DNA of 64,000 bases from Candidatus Magasanikiibacteriota bacterium (lineage in GTDB: Bacteria > Patescibacteria > ABY1 > Magasanikbacterales > 2-02-FULL-50-9b). The stretch lies in assembly GCA_903893485.1 (NCBI GenBank), contig CAITMK010000008.1:1-64000 (forward strand), in the 5' to 3' direction. Below, piece by piece: positions 33,787 through 42,799 of this stretch. The notes under the pieces were generated by a model that saw only the letters and a program-made list of their open reading frames with translations, was not told the DNA's origin and searched no databases. Each line of letters begins with the position of its first letter. Position 1 is the first letter of the stretch. The translations under genes and the position numbers were made by a program.

Positions 33787-33843
33787 TTTCGACCAAAATT
33801 ATTGCTTTTGTCAAAAAAGGGCGTATACTAAAAAAACTCTCTT

Positions 33844-34962
33844 ATGAAAATAAAATTTTTAGCAGTTTTGATAGGCCTTTTTGTGTGGGCAGCGCCCGTT
33901 TCAATCGCACACGCAGCAACTTCAGTCGCCGCACCAAGCCCAGATGAATACTATAAAGGTACGGTCGTGCACATTATCAAAGAAATCAAAAAACCAGGCA
34001 CCGAATTATACTCTCAAGATGTTGAGGTACGCCTAACCACAGGCCCTGAAACCGACAAACTAGTGCCGCTCAATTACGGCGGTTCAGATGCAATAACAGC
34101 CAAACAAAAGGTAGTCGTTGGCGACAAAGTCGTCATTATTCGTGTGTTAGATGCCACAACCAATGCACCAACCTACTATTTATCCGATTTTGATCGTCTC
34201 CCCTGGCTTTATGGGTTTATTATTTTCTTTTTTGTAATAGCTTGTATCTTTGGTGGTCGTCGCGGCATCACCTCTTTGGGTGGATTAGTCTCAACGGTCG
34301 CAATTTTGCTCCTATATATTGTACCTCGCATTATTGCGGGCGATTCCCCAGTTACCACAGTACTCATTGGATCAGCTGCGATTATTCTGTTTTCGATGTT
34401 TTTTGCACATGGAATTAACCGCCAAACGGCGGTGGCTGTTGTCAGCACATTTGGCACCATCATTTTCGCAATTGGCTTTGCAGCACTTGCCATTAAACTA
34501 GCCCACATGTTTGGAACCGGCAGCGAAGAGGCTATGTATATCCAGCTTAATAATGCTGGCACGCTCGATGTGCGGGGCGTGCTGCTCGGCGGCATGATTA
34601 TTGGTACGATTGGCGTACTCGATGATGTTACGACCGCCCAGACGGCCGCAGCAGCCGAAATTCACGATGCAAAACCAGGCATGCACTTTACCGAACTCTT
34701 CACCCGCGTTATGCGCGTTGGCCGCGAGCACATTGCATCGCTGGTAAACACTCTTGTTTTAGCATACGCTGGCGCATCATTCCCACTTTTCTTACTTCTT
34801 TACTCCACCCGCGATGCGCAACCACTTTGGGTAGTCTTTAACAGTCAGCAGTTGGCCGAAGAAATCACTAGAACCGTTGTAGGCAGCGTAACTTTAGTCT
34901 TGGCCGTGCCGCTTTCCAGTGCCCTGGCCGCATGGTACTATACACGCCACAACAAAACCTAA
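33844..34962 (+). CDS. YibE/F-family membrane protein
   Basis: 372 aa. Signal/anchor helix (5-25), an extracytoplasmic beta domain (about 30-115), then seven or so membrane helices. The blocks FGGRRGITSLGGL, RQTAVAVVSTFGT, LLGGMIIGTIGVLDDVTTAQ and FPLFLLLYS are hallmarks of YibE/F proteins, a family of uncertain transport or regulatory role. One nucleotide separates it from the malic enzyme gene, suggesting an operon. Confidence 0.88.
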   Translation: MKIKFLAVLIGLFVWAAPVSIAHAATSVAAPSPDEYYKGTVVHIIKEIKKPGTELYSQDVEVRLTTGPETDKLVPLNYGGSDAITAKQKVVVGDKVVIIRVLDATTNAPTYYLSDFDRLPWLYGFIIFFFVIACIFGGRRGITSLGGLVSTVAILLLYIVPRIIAGDSPVTTVLIGSAAIILFSMFFAHGINRQTAVAVVSTFGTIIFAIGFAALAIKLAHMFGTGSEEAMYIQLNNAGTLDVRGVLLGGMIIGTIGVLDDVTTAQTAAAAEIHDAKPGMHFTELFTRVMRVGREHIASLVNTLVLAYAGASFPLFLLLYSTRDAQPLWVVFNSQQLAEEITRTVVGSVTLVLAVPLSSALAAWYYTRHNKT

Positions 34963-34963
34963 T

Positions 34964-36097
34964 ATGTCTGTATTTGATGAATCAGTCGCATTGCACGAAA
35001 AGTTTCATGGAAAAATTGAACTAACAACAAAGGTTCCGCTTGAAAACATGCACGACTTGTCATTGGCCTACACACCGGGCGTGGCGCAAGTGTGCCGCGA
35101 AATTGCCGCAGACCCAGAAAAAGCTTACGTGCTTACCCCAAAATCAAACTTAGTCGCAGTTGTTTCCGACGGATCCGCGATTTTGGGCCTTGGTAATTTG
35201 GGCGCCGCAGCTGCAATCCCTGTTATGGAAGGCAAAGCCGCACTTTTCAAAAAATTTGCAGAAATTGATGCGTTTCCAATTTGCTTGGACACACAAAACG
35301 TCGATGAAATTGTTGAAACCGTGGTACACATTGCACCAGTTTTTGGCGGTATCAACCTAGAAGATATTTCTGCGCCCCGATGCTTTGAAGTCGAACGTCG
35401 CTTAAAGGCACTTTTGCAAATTCCCGTGATGCACGATGATCAACATGGCACCGCAACGGTTGTTTTAGCAGCACTTATTAATGCGCTCACGCTGCGTGAC
35501 ATTACCGCTGCAGAAACTCGCGTGGTAATTAGTGGCGCAGGTGCGGCTGGCACTGCAATTGCAGAACTGCTTTTGGCGTATGGCGTACAAAATATTATTG
35601 TATGCGATAGCAAAGGAATTATTAGTATTGATCGTACTGATTTAAACGAAGAAAAAATTAGTTTAGCAAAAATTACCAACGCTGAAAAATTATCTGGCGG
35701 GCTTGCAGAAGCTTTACGGGGCGCACACGTATTTATCGGCGTAAGCGCTGCGGGTGCTTTATCCGCTTCACTTATTCCAACCATGGCCGAGCGCCCGATC
35801 ATCATGGCAATGGCAAATCCAGTTCCTGAAATTATGCCAGACGAAGCGCTTGCTGCTGGCGCATTCATTGTTGCCACAGGCCGCTCGGATTTTCCAAATC
35901 AAATTAACAATGTACTAGCATTTCCGGGCATTTTCCGTGGTGCACTTGATCATCGCGTACGTGATATTACCAACGCAATGCTTGTGCAAGCTGCAAAAAA
36001 TATTGCGGCTTGTGTTGCGAATCCAACAACCGAAGAAATTATTCCATCGGCGTTTGATATGTCAGTGGTTCCAGCGGTTGCAATTGCAATTAAATAG
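34964..36097 (+). CDS. NAD(P)-dependent malic enzyme
   Basis: 377 aa, the short bacterial form without the phosphotransacetylase domain. LAYTPGVAQVC, the catalytic region SDGSAILGLGNLG, NLEDISAPRCFEVE and MHDDQHGTATV supply substrate and metal ligands; VVISGAGAAGTAIAELL is the nucleotide-binding loop. Decarboxylates malate to pyruvate, yielding NAD(P)H. In a reduced-metabolism cell this is a notable central-carbon enzyme. Overlaps the convergent gltX by 8 nt. Confidence 0.95.
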   Translation: MSVFDESVALHEKFHGKIELTTKVPLENMHDLSLAYTPGVAQVCREIAADPEKAYVLTPKSNLVAVVSDGSAILGLGNLGAAAAIPVMEGKAALFKKFAEIDAFPICLDTQNVDEIVETVVHIAPVFGGINLEDISAPRCFEVERRLKALLQIPVMHDDQHGTATVVLAALINALTLRDITAAETRVVISGAGAAGTAIAELLLAYGVQNIIVCDSKGIISIDRTDLNEEKISLAKITNAEKLSGGLAEALRGAHVFIGVSAAGALSASLIPTMAERPIIMAMANPVPEIMPDEALAAGAFIVATGRSDFPNQINNVLAFPGIFRGALDHRVRDITNAMLVQAAKNIAACVANPTTEEIIPSAFDMSVVPAVAIAIK

Positions 36098-37724
36098 ACT
36101 TAACGGCCGTTTGTAGGCGAGCATTTACACGATCAGCCCCCATAACAGTCATCATTTCATACAAATCAGGCGTATTTGTGCGCTTTGTAAGCGCCATACG
36201 CAAAACTCCCGCGACATCACCAATATGACCGCGATACTTTTCTGGAGCCGCCTTAAAAGTTTTGGTATCAGCAGCAAAACCTTGTACTTCTGCAAATACG
36301 CGTAAATTTTCGAGCCATTTTTCTGCTCCCACGGACAAATCGGGTGCATAATTTTCCAAAACTGATTTTGCAACTTCTGACGATTTCCATTCATATGCAT
36401 CGGCTACATATAATTCGTCAAAGAAAAATGCAAGTTGCGCTGGTGCATCAGACCATTTTGCCAAATCCTTACGACGCTTTTCGTTGTCACGCTCGATTCC
36501 CAAAATCGCTTTAACATATTCTGGTGCCGCTTCAAGGCGCGCACTAAAATCCAAATCAAATTCTGCTGCCCATTTTTGTAGCGCTTCAAAAATTTCATCA
36601 ACGCTCATGCGCGCAACGATGCGTTTGCTAATGTCATTTAATTTAACCAAATCAAACAGCGCGCCACTGGTATTTGCTTTTGATAAATCAATTTTAAAAT
36701 CTGCGTATGGCGCATCAGGGTTCGCAGCGCGCCAATCTTCAAAACTCGAATTCGCCAAATTTAATAAATATTCCACGACCGCATCTTTTGGATAACCAGC
36801 GGCAACGTAAAAAGCAACATTTGCTTCGGGATCTTTGCGCTTACTCAGTTTGCGGCGGCTTGCGCCATCAACTTTAGTGATTGGCGCGATATGCGCATAT
36901 TTTGGCAACGTCCATCCCATACGTGCAAATAATTCTACGTGCAATGGTGCCGACGGCAACCATTCATCACCGCGAATTACCATGGTGGTTTTCATGAAGG
37001 TGTCGTCCACCGCATGCGCCCAATGATAGGTTGGATATCCATCTGACTTGAGCAACACCGCATCCTGATCATTTTCAGTTAACATGAGCTTGCCTTTGAT
37101 TTCGTCAACAAACTGAAATTTCTTAAGCCCATCACCGTTGGCGCGCAAACGAATCGCAAAGGTTTTGCCCGCGGCCAAAGCAGCCGCAACATCATCCGCA
37201 GACATGTCGCGATGTTTTGCCCAAGCGCCATAATAGCCAGTTTTAATTTTTTGTAGTTCCTGTTGCTCACGAGCTGCAGATAATTCTTCGCCTGTACAAA
37301 AACATGGATATGCAAAACCCCGGCGCACTAATTCTTTTATGCACGCACGATAAAGTGATAATCGCTGGCTCTGGATATAAGGACCGTATTCTCCAACCTG
37401 GGTCATGTCTGGTAAAACACCTTCATCAACATGCAAACCAAACTTTGCCAAACCTTGAGCGATCAACTCAACGCCGTTTTCAATTTCGCGTTCTTTATCG
37501 GTGTCTTCGATACGCAAAATAAAAGTTCCACGGGTTTGATGTGCGATGCGCTCTGAAAAAAGCGCTGCATAAATTGCGCCAATATGTAAAAATCCTGTTG
37601 GACTTGGAGCATAGCGAGTTACTTCGCAGCCCGCTGCTAATGCGCGTGCTGGCACTGTTGCAAGTAAATTTTCAGGCAATTCCGTAACGTCAGGAAATAA
37701 AAGATTGGCCAATTGTTCGCTCAT
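36090..37724 (-). CDS. gltX: Glutamate-tRNA ligase
   Basis: 544 aa. RYAPSPTGFLHIG holds the HIGH motif and RKLSKRKD the KMSKS motif. TYHWAHAVDD and IRGDEWLPSAP are the usual active-site blocks. C-terminal anticodon-binding domain follows (about 350-544). Start at 37724 (MSEQ) preferred over an upstream TTG. Charges tRNA-Glu and, if no GlnRS exists, probably tRNA-Gln too. Confidence 0.96.
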   Translation of the reverse strand: MSEQLANLLFPDVTELPENLLATVPARALAAGCEVTRYAPSPTGFLHIGAIYAALFSERIAHQTRGTFILRIEDTDKEREIENGVELIAQGLAKFGLHVDEGVLPDMTQVGEYGPYIQSQRLSLYRACIKELVRRGFAYPCFCTGEELSAAREQQELQKIKTGYYGAWAKHRDMSADDVAAALAAGKTFAIRLRANGDGLKKFQFVDEIKGKLMLTENDQDAVLLKSDGYPTYHWAHAVDDTFMKTTMVIRGDEWLPSAPLHVELFARMGWTLPKYAHIAPITKVDGASRRKLSKRKDPEANVAFYVAAGYPKDAVVEYLLNLANSSFEDWRAANPDAPYADFKIDLSKANTSGALFDLVKLNDISKRIVARMSVDEIFEALQKWAAEFDLDFSARLEAAPEYVKAILGIERDNEKRRKDLAKWSDAPAQLAFFFDELYVADAYEWKSSEVAKSVLENYAPDLSVGAEKWLENLRVFAEVQGFAADTKTFKAAPEKYRGHIGDVAGVLRMALTKRTNTPDLYEMMTVMGADRVNARLQTAVKSI

Positions 37725-37744
37725 ATAGGCCAATACTACCTGTT

Positions 37745-38128
37745 TTAGGCTGTTTTTACAAGTCTCTTAAAGGTAAGCGGCAAATGCAAAACGTAAGCCA
37801 GTAACAACGCATTGGTTAAAAACACCAAAACCTCTAAAAATGGAACAGTTTCGCGTAAAATACTGATGAATTGTATAAAAAAATCACCAGTTAATTCAAA
37901 ATTTTCCCAAACAATATTCATGAGCGTTAAAAATTCAGCTTCACTGAGCTTGGTCCAAACACGCATGCCGGTAAAAATTAAATTTATGGACAAAAGCAAA
38001 ATCACCACCACAAAAGGTGTACGAAACTTCAAAAAAACCAGCTGCTTCATGATTTTACCATGTAAGCCTGGCGGGAATTTGATGTTAGCTATTTCATCTA
38101 TGACCGTGCTCAATTCCTTTTCTGACAT
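37745..38128 (-). CDS. Membrane protein paired with the ECF sigma factor (putative anti-sigma)
   Basis: 127 aa. A cytoplasmic N-terminus of about 35 residues (MSEKELSTVIDEIANIKFPPGL) precedes two membrane helices (about 37-53 and 95-115). It follows the sigma gene by 1 nt. The position, N-terminal soluble part and membrane anchor fit an anti-sigma factor, but no zinc-binding ASD motif is visible, so this is inference. Confidence 0.55.
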   Translation of the reverse strand: MSEKELSTVIDEIANIKFPPGLHGKIMKQLVFLKFRTPFVVVILLLSINLIFTGMRVWTKLSEAEFLTLMNIVWENFELTGDFFIQFISILRETVPFLEVLVFLTNALLLAYVLHLPLTFKRLVKTA

Positions 38129-38129
38129 A

Positions 38130-38690
38130 TTATTTATTTTCTATGGCCATTTTTAAAGCCTCGCGCGCGCGCCGTAATTGCGTTTTCACTGTATTTTCGG
38201 GCACCTGAAGCGTTTCCGATATCTCTTCGCAACTAAGTTCTTCCTTGTAAAAAAGTAAAAGCACGTTGCGGTAAGCCGGCTTTATTTTTGCCAGTGCCGC
38301 GTTCACATCAACTCCTGCCTCTATACTTATATACGTATTCTTTTCATCTTTCGTTTCAAAATTACTTTCTGGATCATCGATGATTGTCATTTCCTTGGCG
38401 CCAATGCTTCGTTTGTGGCGCAAATAATCATAAACGGTGTTGGTGGCAATGGTAAAAAGCCATGTTTTAAATCCACGACCCGCCTCATACTTTGGCAAAT
38501 TCTTATATAATTTAATAAAAATTTCCTGCGTTAAATCCTCAGCATCGTCACCATTTCCAACCATTTGAACAACATATCTAAAAATTTGCTTTTCAAAAAG
38601 GGTGAGCAGCTGTTCAAAAGCCAAAAGGTCGCCCCCGCGGGCGACCTCCAAGATTTTCTCTAATTCGGTCTGAGAAGACTCTTGTTTCAT
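38130..38690 (-). CDS. ECF-type RNA polymerase sigma factor
   Basis: 186 aa, sigma2 and sigma4 only. Region 2: FRYVVQMVGNGDDAEDLTQEIFIKLY and FKTWLFTIATNTVYDYLR; region 4: CEEISETLQVPENTVKTQLRRAREAL as the -35-binding helix-turn-helix. The start codon overlaps the stop of the last pilin-like gene (TAATG), so sigma is co-translated with it. The arrangement suggests that it controls, or is controlled with, the surface-protein cluster. Confidence 0.92.
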   Translation of the reverse strand: MKQESSQTELEKILEVARGGDLLAFEQLLTLFEKQIFRYVVQMVGNGDDAEDLTQEIFIKLYKNLPKYEAGRGFKTWLFTIATNTVYDYLRHKRSIGAKEMTIIDDPESNFETKDEKNTYISIEAGVDVNAALAKIKPAYRNVLLLFYKEELSCEEISETLQVPENTVKTQLRRAREALKMAIENK

Positions 38691-39109
38691 TATGGAGCGG
38701 TTGTTGCAGACAAAATTGATGTAACCGCAAAGCTACTAATTGCGTACGCAGCAGCAATTACAACTAAACCAATAACTGCATTTTTGATGATATCTTTTGC
38801 GGTTTGAACCTGTTTGCTGTCGCCTTGTGCGGTCATCCATTCAAAACCACCATAAACAGCGAGAGCCAAGAAAATAACACCGAGGAAGCCCAATACGATG
38901 TTAATAATACGACCGACTAATTCTGGTAACGTAATTGTAGTTGCAACACCTGCCTGACCACCTGCAGCAGCCAAATTATTTTGAGCAGCAGTAACCGGTG
39001 AAGTTGGTGCTGTTGCAGCCTGTGCAAAAGTTGTGCTAACGCTTACTAACATGGTTGCTGCTACGGCTGCAGCTGAAACACCGTATGAAATTTTTTGGAT
39101 GAGTGTCAT
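38690..39109 (-). CDS. T4SS-pilin-like protein (139 aa)
   Basis: Signal peptide (1-30, STTFAQAA), then a Thr/Ala-rich linker and two membrane helices around LPELVGRIINIVLGFLGVIF and AVIGLVVIAAAYAISSF, separated by the cytoplasmic loop YGGFEWMTAQGDSKQVQTAKD. This helix-loop-helix is the VirB2-like 'T4SS pilin' domain common in CPR genomes. Last pilin-like gene before the sigma factor. Confidence 0.82.
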   Translation of the reverse strand: MTLIQKISYGVSAAAVAATMLVSVSTTFAQAATAPTSPVTAAQNNLAAAGGQAGVATTITLPELVGRIINIVLGFLGVIFLALAVYGGFEWMTAQGDSKQVQTAKDIIKNAVIGLVVIAAAYAISSFAVTSILSATTAP

Positions 39110-39173
39110 AGCATTTAAATATGAAATTATTATAGCACAATTTTTTGTCCTGTGGATACTATTTTGTCAAACC

Positions 39174-39494
39174 TTAGGGCTGCGGATTCGTAGCGCCCAT
39201 AATCGCGGTGAGAATAAAGGTACTGATCGCATACGCTGCCCCAACGATAACCAAACCAATAATAACATTCTGTAATGTTTCTTTGGCCTGCGTCACTTGC
39301 TTTGCGTCACCGCGCGCCGTGAGCCATAAAAAACCTGCATATATGCCATACCCAAAAACGATGAGGCCAATTAAACCCAGAGCAAGACTAATAATATTAC
39401 CCGCAAGTACCGGCAAAGCAACGGCAGGTGTGCCATAGCCTCTTGTGCCGGCGGTGTTTACTGATGCTCCTACGTCAGACCAGGATGATGCCAT
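39174..39494 (-). CDS. T4SS-pilin-like protein (106 aa)
   Basis: Shortest member, with no clear signal peptide (MASSWSDVGASVNTAGTRGYG). Two membrane helices around a loop AGFLWLTARGDAKQVTQAKE. It begins 10 nt after the 469-aa gene ends, so in the same transcript. Confidence 0.78.
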   Translation of the reverse strand: MASSWSDVGASVNTAGTRGYGTPAVALPVLAGNIISLALGLIGLIVFGYGIYAGFLWLTARGDAKQVTQAKETLQNVIIGLVIVGAAYAISTFILTAIMGATNPQP

Positions 39495-39504
39495 ACAGAA
39501 ATAA

Positions 39505-40914
39505 TTAGCCTGCCAAACAAGCAGATTTGGTATACCGCCACGATGTCAGTGGGCAATTTTCTTTCGGAACAGGAATTGTACATGAACCAACGCCATTTGG
39601 TGTGGTTATGTGACAAAATATTTTATCCTGACAAAGCGCCGATGTTAATGCAATTGTGTTTGCACCACAAGACGAAGACGCTGCAGCTTTAGTCATGCTT
39701 GCACAATTATCTCCAGTAGGACTAAAAATAACCTGCGTTGAATCATTACTCATACAGTAATAGCCGGTTCCACTAAACTGACAATCTTGTGGACATGTCG
39801 CATTTGATTCACTTGCACTACACGTGCCATCGCCACACGTATTCGCTGGAACTTGTATAACACCTCCGGTATCTGCATTACACACACTCTGTATCGAGTG
39901 TGGAACACCTCCAGCGGCTGCACAGGCTGATTTAGATACATACATACTGCATCCAACATAACTGCCAACCTGTTTTGTGCAATAGGTAAGATTCAAACAA
40001 TCTAGCGTTGGCATTGTTTTGCCAGCAAGATCAGCCGAAACCTGAGCGTCACATTTTGTCTGCGCATCTGCAACGCTTACCGCATTAACCGGCTGTGTAC
40101 CATACGCATAACATGTCGCGGTAAAATCACCAAAAGTTTTTTCTTTGCAGAAGTATGTTGATGATCCGCCACTCCCTGTACCCGAACAATCGCTTGGGCA
40201 GCTAGTTACTGTTTCCGTAGCATCACACGTACCATTATTATTGCAAGTACCGTTTGCTGGTGGTGGAGTTAATACATTACCAGTGCCGGTGCCGGTTAAA
40301 TCACACTTGCCGGCAACACCAGCCGCATCAACACCACAATTTGCATCTACACTACATGATTGTCCAGGTTTTTCCCCACCAATACAAGTTGGAAAAGGAT
40401 TTGCATTTGTCTGACAATCAACCGGACAACTATCGACAGTTTCCCCGGTATCGCAAGTACCATTACCACAAACCGCTCCTGCGGCAACCGTTGTGGCGGT
40501 AGTATTACTACTCGCCGTTCCCGAATTAATCGCTGGCGCGACCGTTGAAAATAAAAAGTTAGTAATAACATATGCCGCCATGACCAAAATAATACCGATT
40601 GTTGCGTCGATAAGCGTATCACGACCTTCGCTAACCGATTTGGTATCGCCGTGTGCGGTCATCCAACGGAACCCACCATACACTGCAAAACCCAAAAACA
40701 CCAAGCCGGTTAAACTAAGCGCGATGCCTAAAATATCACCGACCAAGGTTGGCAATGTTTTTTTGGTTGTAACAGCAGTGCTAAAAACGGTCGTGCTCTT
40801 AGCGGTTTCATCGAGACCAAATGCATCTGCATGTGCCACAATCGGCATTGCGAAAGAAAACATGGTTAATGAAATTGCCAAGGGCGCCAAAATTTTTGCA
40901 AATAAACGTTTCAT
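39505..40914 (-). CDS. Pilin-like membrane protein with Cys-rich repeat ectodomain (469 aa)
   Basis: Residues 1-130 are a signal peptide plus the pilin-like two-helix unit (GGFRWMTAHGDTKSVSEGRDT), closely similar to the next upstream gene's product. After a Ser/Thr linker there are about 340 residues with some 40 Cys. The motif CGxGxCxxxExxxxCPxDC occurs at 149-167, 224-243 and 360-378. Two longer Cys blocks lie between. The ectodomain should be disulfide-bonded and outside the cell, perhaps as an adhesin or pilus tip. Preceded by the hairpin-promoter repeat (40923-40957). Confidence 0.78.
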   Translation of the reverse strand: MKRLFAKILAPLAISLTMFSFAMPIVAHADAFGLDETAKSTTVFSTAVTTKKTLPTLVGDILGIALSLTGLVFLGFAVYGGFRWMTAHGDTKSVSEGRDTLIDATIGIILVMAAYVITNFLFSTVAPAINSGTASSNTTATTVAAGAVCGNGTCDTGETVDSCPVDCQTNANPFPTCIGGEKPGQSCSVDANCGVDAAGVAGKCDLTGTGTGNVLTPPPANGTCNNNGTCDATETVTSCPSDCSGTGSGGSSTYFCKEKTFGDFTATCYAYGTQPVNAVSVADAQTKCDAQVSADLAGKTMPTLDCLNLTYCTKQVGSYVGCSMYVSKSACAAAGGVPHSIQSVCNADTGGVIQVPANTCGDGTCSASESNATCPQDCQFSGTGYYCMSNDSTQVIFSPTGDNCASMTKAAASSSCGANTIALTSALCQDKIFCHITTPNGVGSCTIPVPKENCPLTSWRYTKSACLAG

Positions 40915-40922
40915 AGAAAAAA

Positions 40923-40957
40923 ATCATCCGGAAGTTTTGCTTCCGGATGATAGTATA
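40923..40957 (-). promoter_or_regulatory. Terminator-promoter hybrid repeat, copy 1
   Basis: Lower strand TATACT (40952-40957) directly abuts ATCATCCGGAAG/CTTCCGGATGAT (40923-40951), then T7 and CTATG. It can end the upstream transcript and start the next. Confidence 0.7.
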
Positions 40958-40993
40958 TCAAACTTTTTCGCTTTTTGACGAGACTTATACACC

Positions 40994-41428
40994 TTATGGT
41001 GTTGATGAGGCGGCAGCTCCGGGCGCAGCAGTATTAAGCGCGGGTGTGATGGTTGTAAAAAGATAATTCGTAACAATATAGGCGGACAAAACCAAAACGA
41101 TACCAATCGACGCATCGATCAATGTTTCGCGTCCTTCAGTGACTGATTTTGAATCGCCACGTGCAGTCATCCAGCGGAAGCCGCCGTATACCGCATAACC
41201 TAAAAATACCAAACCAACTAAACTTAAGGCAACACCTAAAATATCACCAACCAATGTTGGCAAAGATTTTTTAACCGTAACATCTTGTTTAAAAACACCC
41301 GAAGCATTTGCAGTTTGGTCTAAACCGTACGTATCGGCCTGCGCATGTGCCACCAGTGGTGCTGCCATTGTAAAAAATGTTAATGAAATTGCCAAGGGCG
41401 CCAAAATTTTTGCAGATAAACGTTTCAT
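40994..41428 (-). CDS. T4SS-pilin-like protein (144 aa)
   Basis: Signal peptide ending AHAQA, then VKKSLPTLVGDILGVALSLVGLVFLG, loop YGGFRWMTARGDSKSVTEGRETL and a second helix. More than two thirds identical by eye to the first 130 residues of the 469-aa protein, which appears to be a tandem copy that gained a Cys-rich extension. Preceded by the second copy of the hairpin-promoter repeat. Confidence 0.82.
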   Translation of the reverse strand: MKRLSAKILAPLAISLTFFTMAAPLVAHAQADTYGLDQTANASGVFKQDVTVKKSLPTLVGDILGVALSLVGLVFLGYAVYGGFRWMTARGDSKSVTEGRETLIDASIGIVLVLSAYIVTNYLFTTITPALNTAAPGAAASSTP

Positions 41429-41436
41429 AGAAAAAA

Positions 41437-41473
41437 ATCATCCGGAAGGGATCGCCTTCCGGATGATAGTATA
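41437..41473 (-). promoter_or_regulatory. Terminator-promoter hybrid repeat, copy 2
   Basis: Lower strand TATACT (41468-41473) next to ATCATCCGGAAGG/CCTTCCGGATGAT, then T7 and CTATGAAACG, matching copy 1 apart from the loop. Confidence 0.7.
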
Positions 41474-41497
41474 GCAAACTGATTTGCTGTGGGGAAA

Positions 41498-41911
41498 TTA
41501 AACGCCTGTAAAACCCGTTGCGCCTGTAACATTCAAGAGTGAACCGATCACAAATGATGAAAGTGCGTAAGCAGACAAGATAATTACAAAGCCGATAACA
41601 CCAGAAAGCAAAATGCCTTTTGCAGCATCTACATCCTTTTCGCTACCACCTGAGGTCATCCATTTAAAACCACCATAAATAACCAAAACGATTGCTACAA
41701 CACCAAGAAGTGACAAGATAATCTTAATAACAGAACCAACGGTCTGGTATAAGTTGTTCTGACCAAGACCTGCATTCTGTGCGATGGTGTTAAGACCAAG
41801 ATCGCCAGGAGCTGGTTGGCCGGTGCTCTGAGCAAAGGCTGGAGTAACAAATGCAGTTGCCATCATGGTAGCTGCGGTAATAAACGATGCGTATTTTGCA
41901 ATGTGCTTCAT
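41498..41911 (-). CDS. T4SS-pilin-like protein (137 aa)
   Basis: Signal peptide ending TPAFAQS, two membrane helices around YGGFKWMTSGGSEKDVDAAKG. The sequence LGLNTIAQNAGLGQ before the first helix differs from its neighbours. A TATACT box lies 27 nt upstream of the ATG, giving a possible own promoter. Confidence 0.83.
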   Translation of the reverse strand: MKHIAKYASFITAATMMATAFVTPAFAQSTGQPAPGDLGLNTIAQNAGLGQNNLYQTVGSVIKIILSLLGVVAIVLVIYGGFKWMTSGGSEKDVDAAKGILLSGVIGFVIILSAYALSSFVIGSLLNVTGATGFTGV

Positions 41912-41949
41912 AAGAATAAATTAGATTGATGAAAGTATATCACAGATTA

Positions 41950-42795
41950 TCACTTGGGGATACAACATTTGCGATTTGGGCCACCAGAACACAAACCCGA
42001 TTTGATAGTTGAGCTATTTGGACAATCAGCTTTTTGCATACATACGCCTGCCTTACCAGACGCTGGCTGATTACATTTTGAATCATCACCTGAGACGATC
42101 AACTTACATTCTGCGGTATTCAGTGCATATTTAGCGAGCGTACAATTTGTTTTTAAAATTTGAACACCGCAGTTAATACCATCCGCACAATAAATAAGAT
42201 CATCACACTTGCCCACAGTTACCTGTCCACTATCAATGCCCGGCCACGCGGAGCATTGTGTTGCCGCATCATTATCATCAACGGCCGTAAGATTTGCTTC
42301 TTTAGAACCATCATAACAACAATATGCAACTTTTGTAGGGCCGGTCGGCGCTGGCGTTACCGGTGGCGTTGGCAATCCAGTTGCCGCAGGTGGTGGAGCT
42401 GCTGCGGTGCCCGTTCCCGTGGTGTCACCTCCGGCCGTAAGATTCGTAAACAAAAAATTCAAAACCACGTACGCCGAGAACATGACCAAAATACCAACGG
42501 TAGACCAAATAAAAACCTGTTTTCCCTGCTCTACCTGTTTAGAATTACCCATGGAAGTCGTCCACAAAAAACCACCCCATACAAACATTGCAAGTGCAAC
42601 TGAACCAACAATACCAAATAAAGTGTTGATAATTATTTTTGCAATCGATTGCACCGGCGTCTTTTCGCTAACAGTATTGAGCAGCGGATTATAAAGTTTA
42701 ACCGATGTGGCATCCGCCGCATGAGCCAACATTGGCGTGCTTAATAATAAAAAAGCTCCGAAGGTAAGTAATATAAAGGAACGAAAAAATCGCAT
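41950..42795 (-). CDS. Pilin-like membrane protein with C-terminal Cys-rich domain (281 aa)
   Basis: Signal peptide ending LAHAADA, two membrane helices around FLWTTSMGNSKQVEQGKQV, a Pro/Thr linker (about 130-155), then about 120 residues with 16 Cys. The end, GVCMQKADCPNSSTIKSGLCSGGPNRKCCIP, is a compact knot-like unit (C..C......GLC.G....CC.P) also found in some secreted hydrolases. Predicted to be displayed outside. Confidence 0.78.
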   Translation of the reverse strand: MRFFRSFILLTFGAFLLLSTPMLAHAADATSVKLYNPLLNTVSEKTPVQSIAKIIINTLFGIVGSVALAMFVWGGFLWTTSMGNSKQVEQGKQVFIWSTVGILVMFSAYVVLNFLFTNLTAGGDTTGTGTAAAPPPAATGLPTPPVTPAPTGPTKVAYCCYDGSKEANLTAVDDNDAATQCSAWPGIDSGQVTVGKCDDLIYCADGINCGVQILKTNCTLAKYALNTAECKLIVSGDDSKCNQPASGKAGVCMQKADCPNSSTIKSGLCSGGPNRKCCIPK

Positions 42796-42799
42796 AGCC

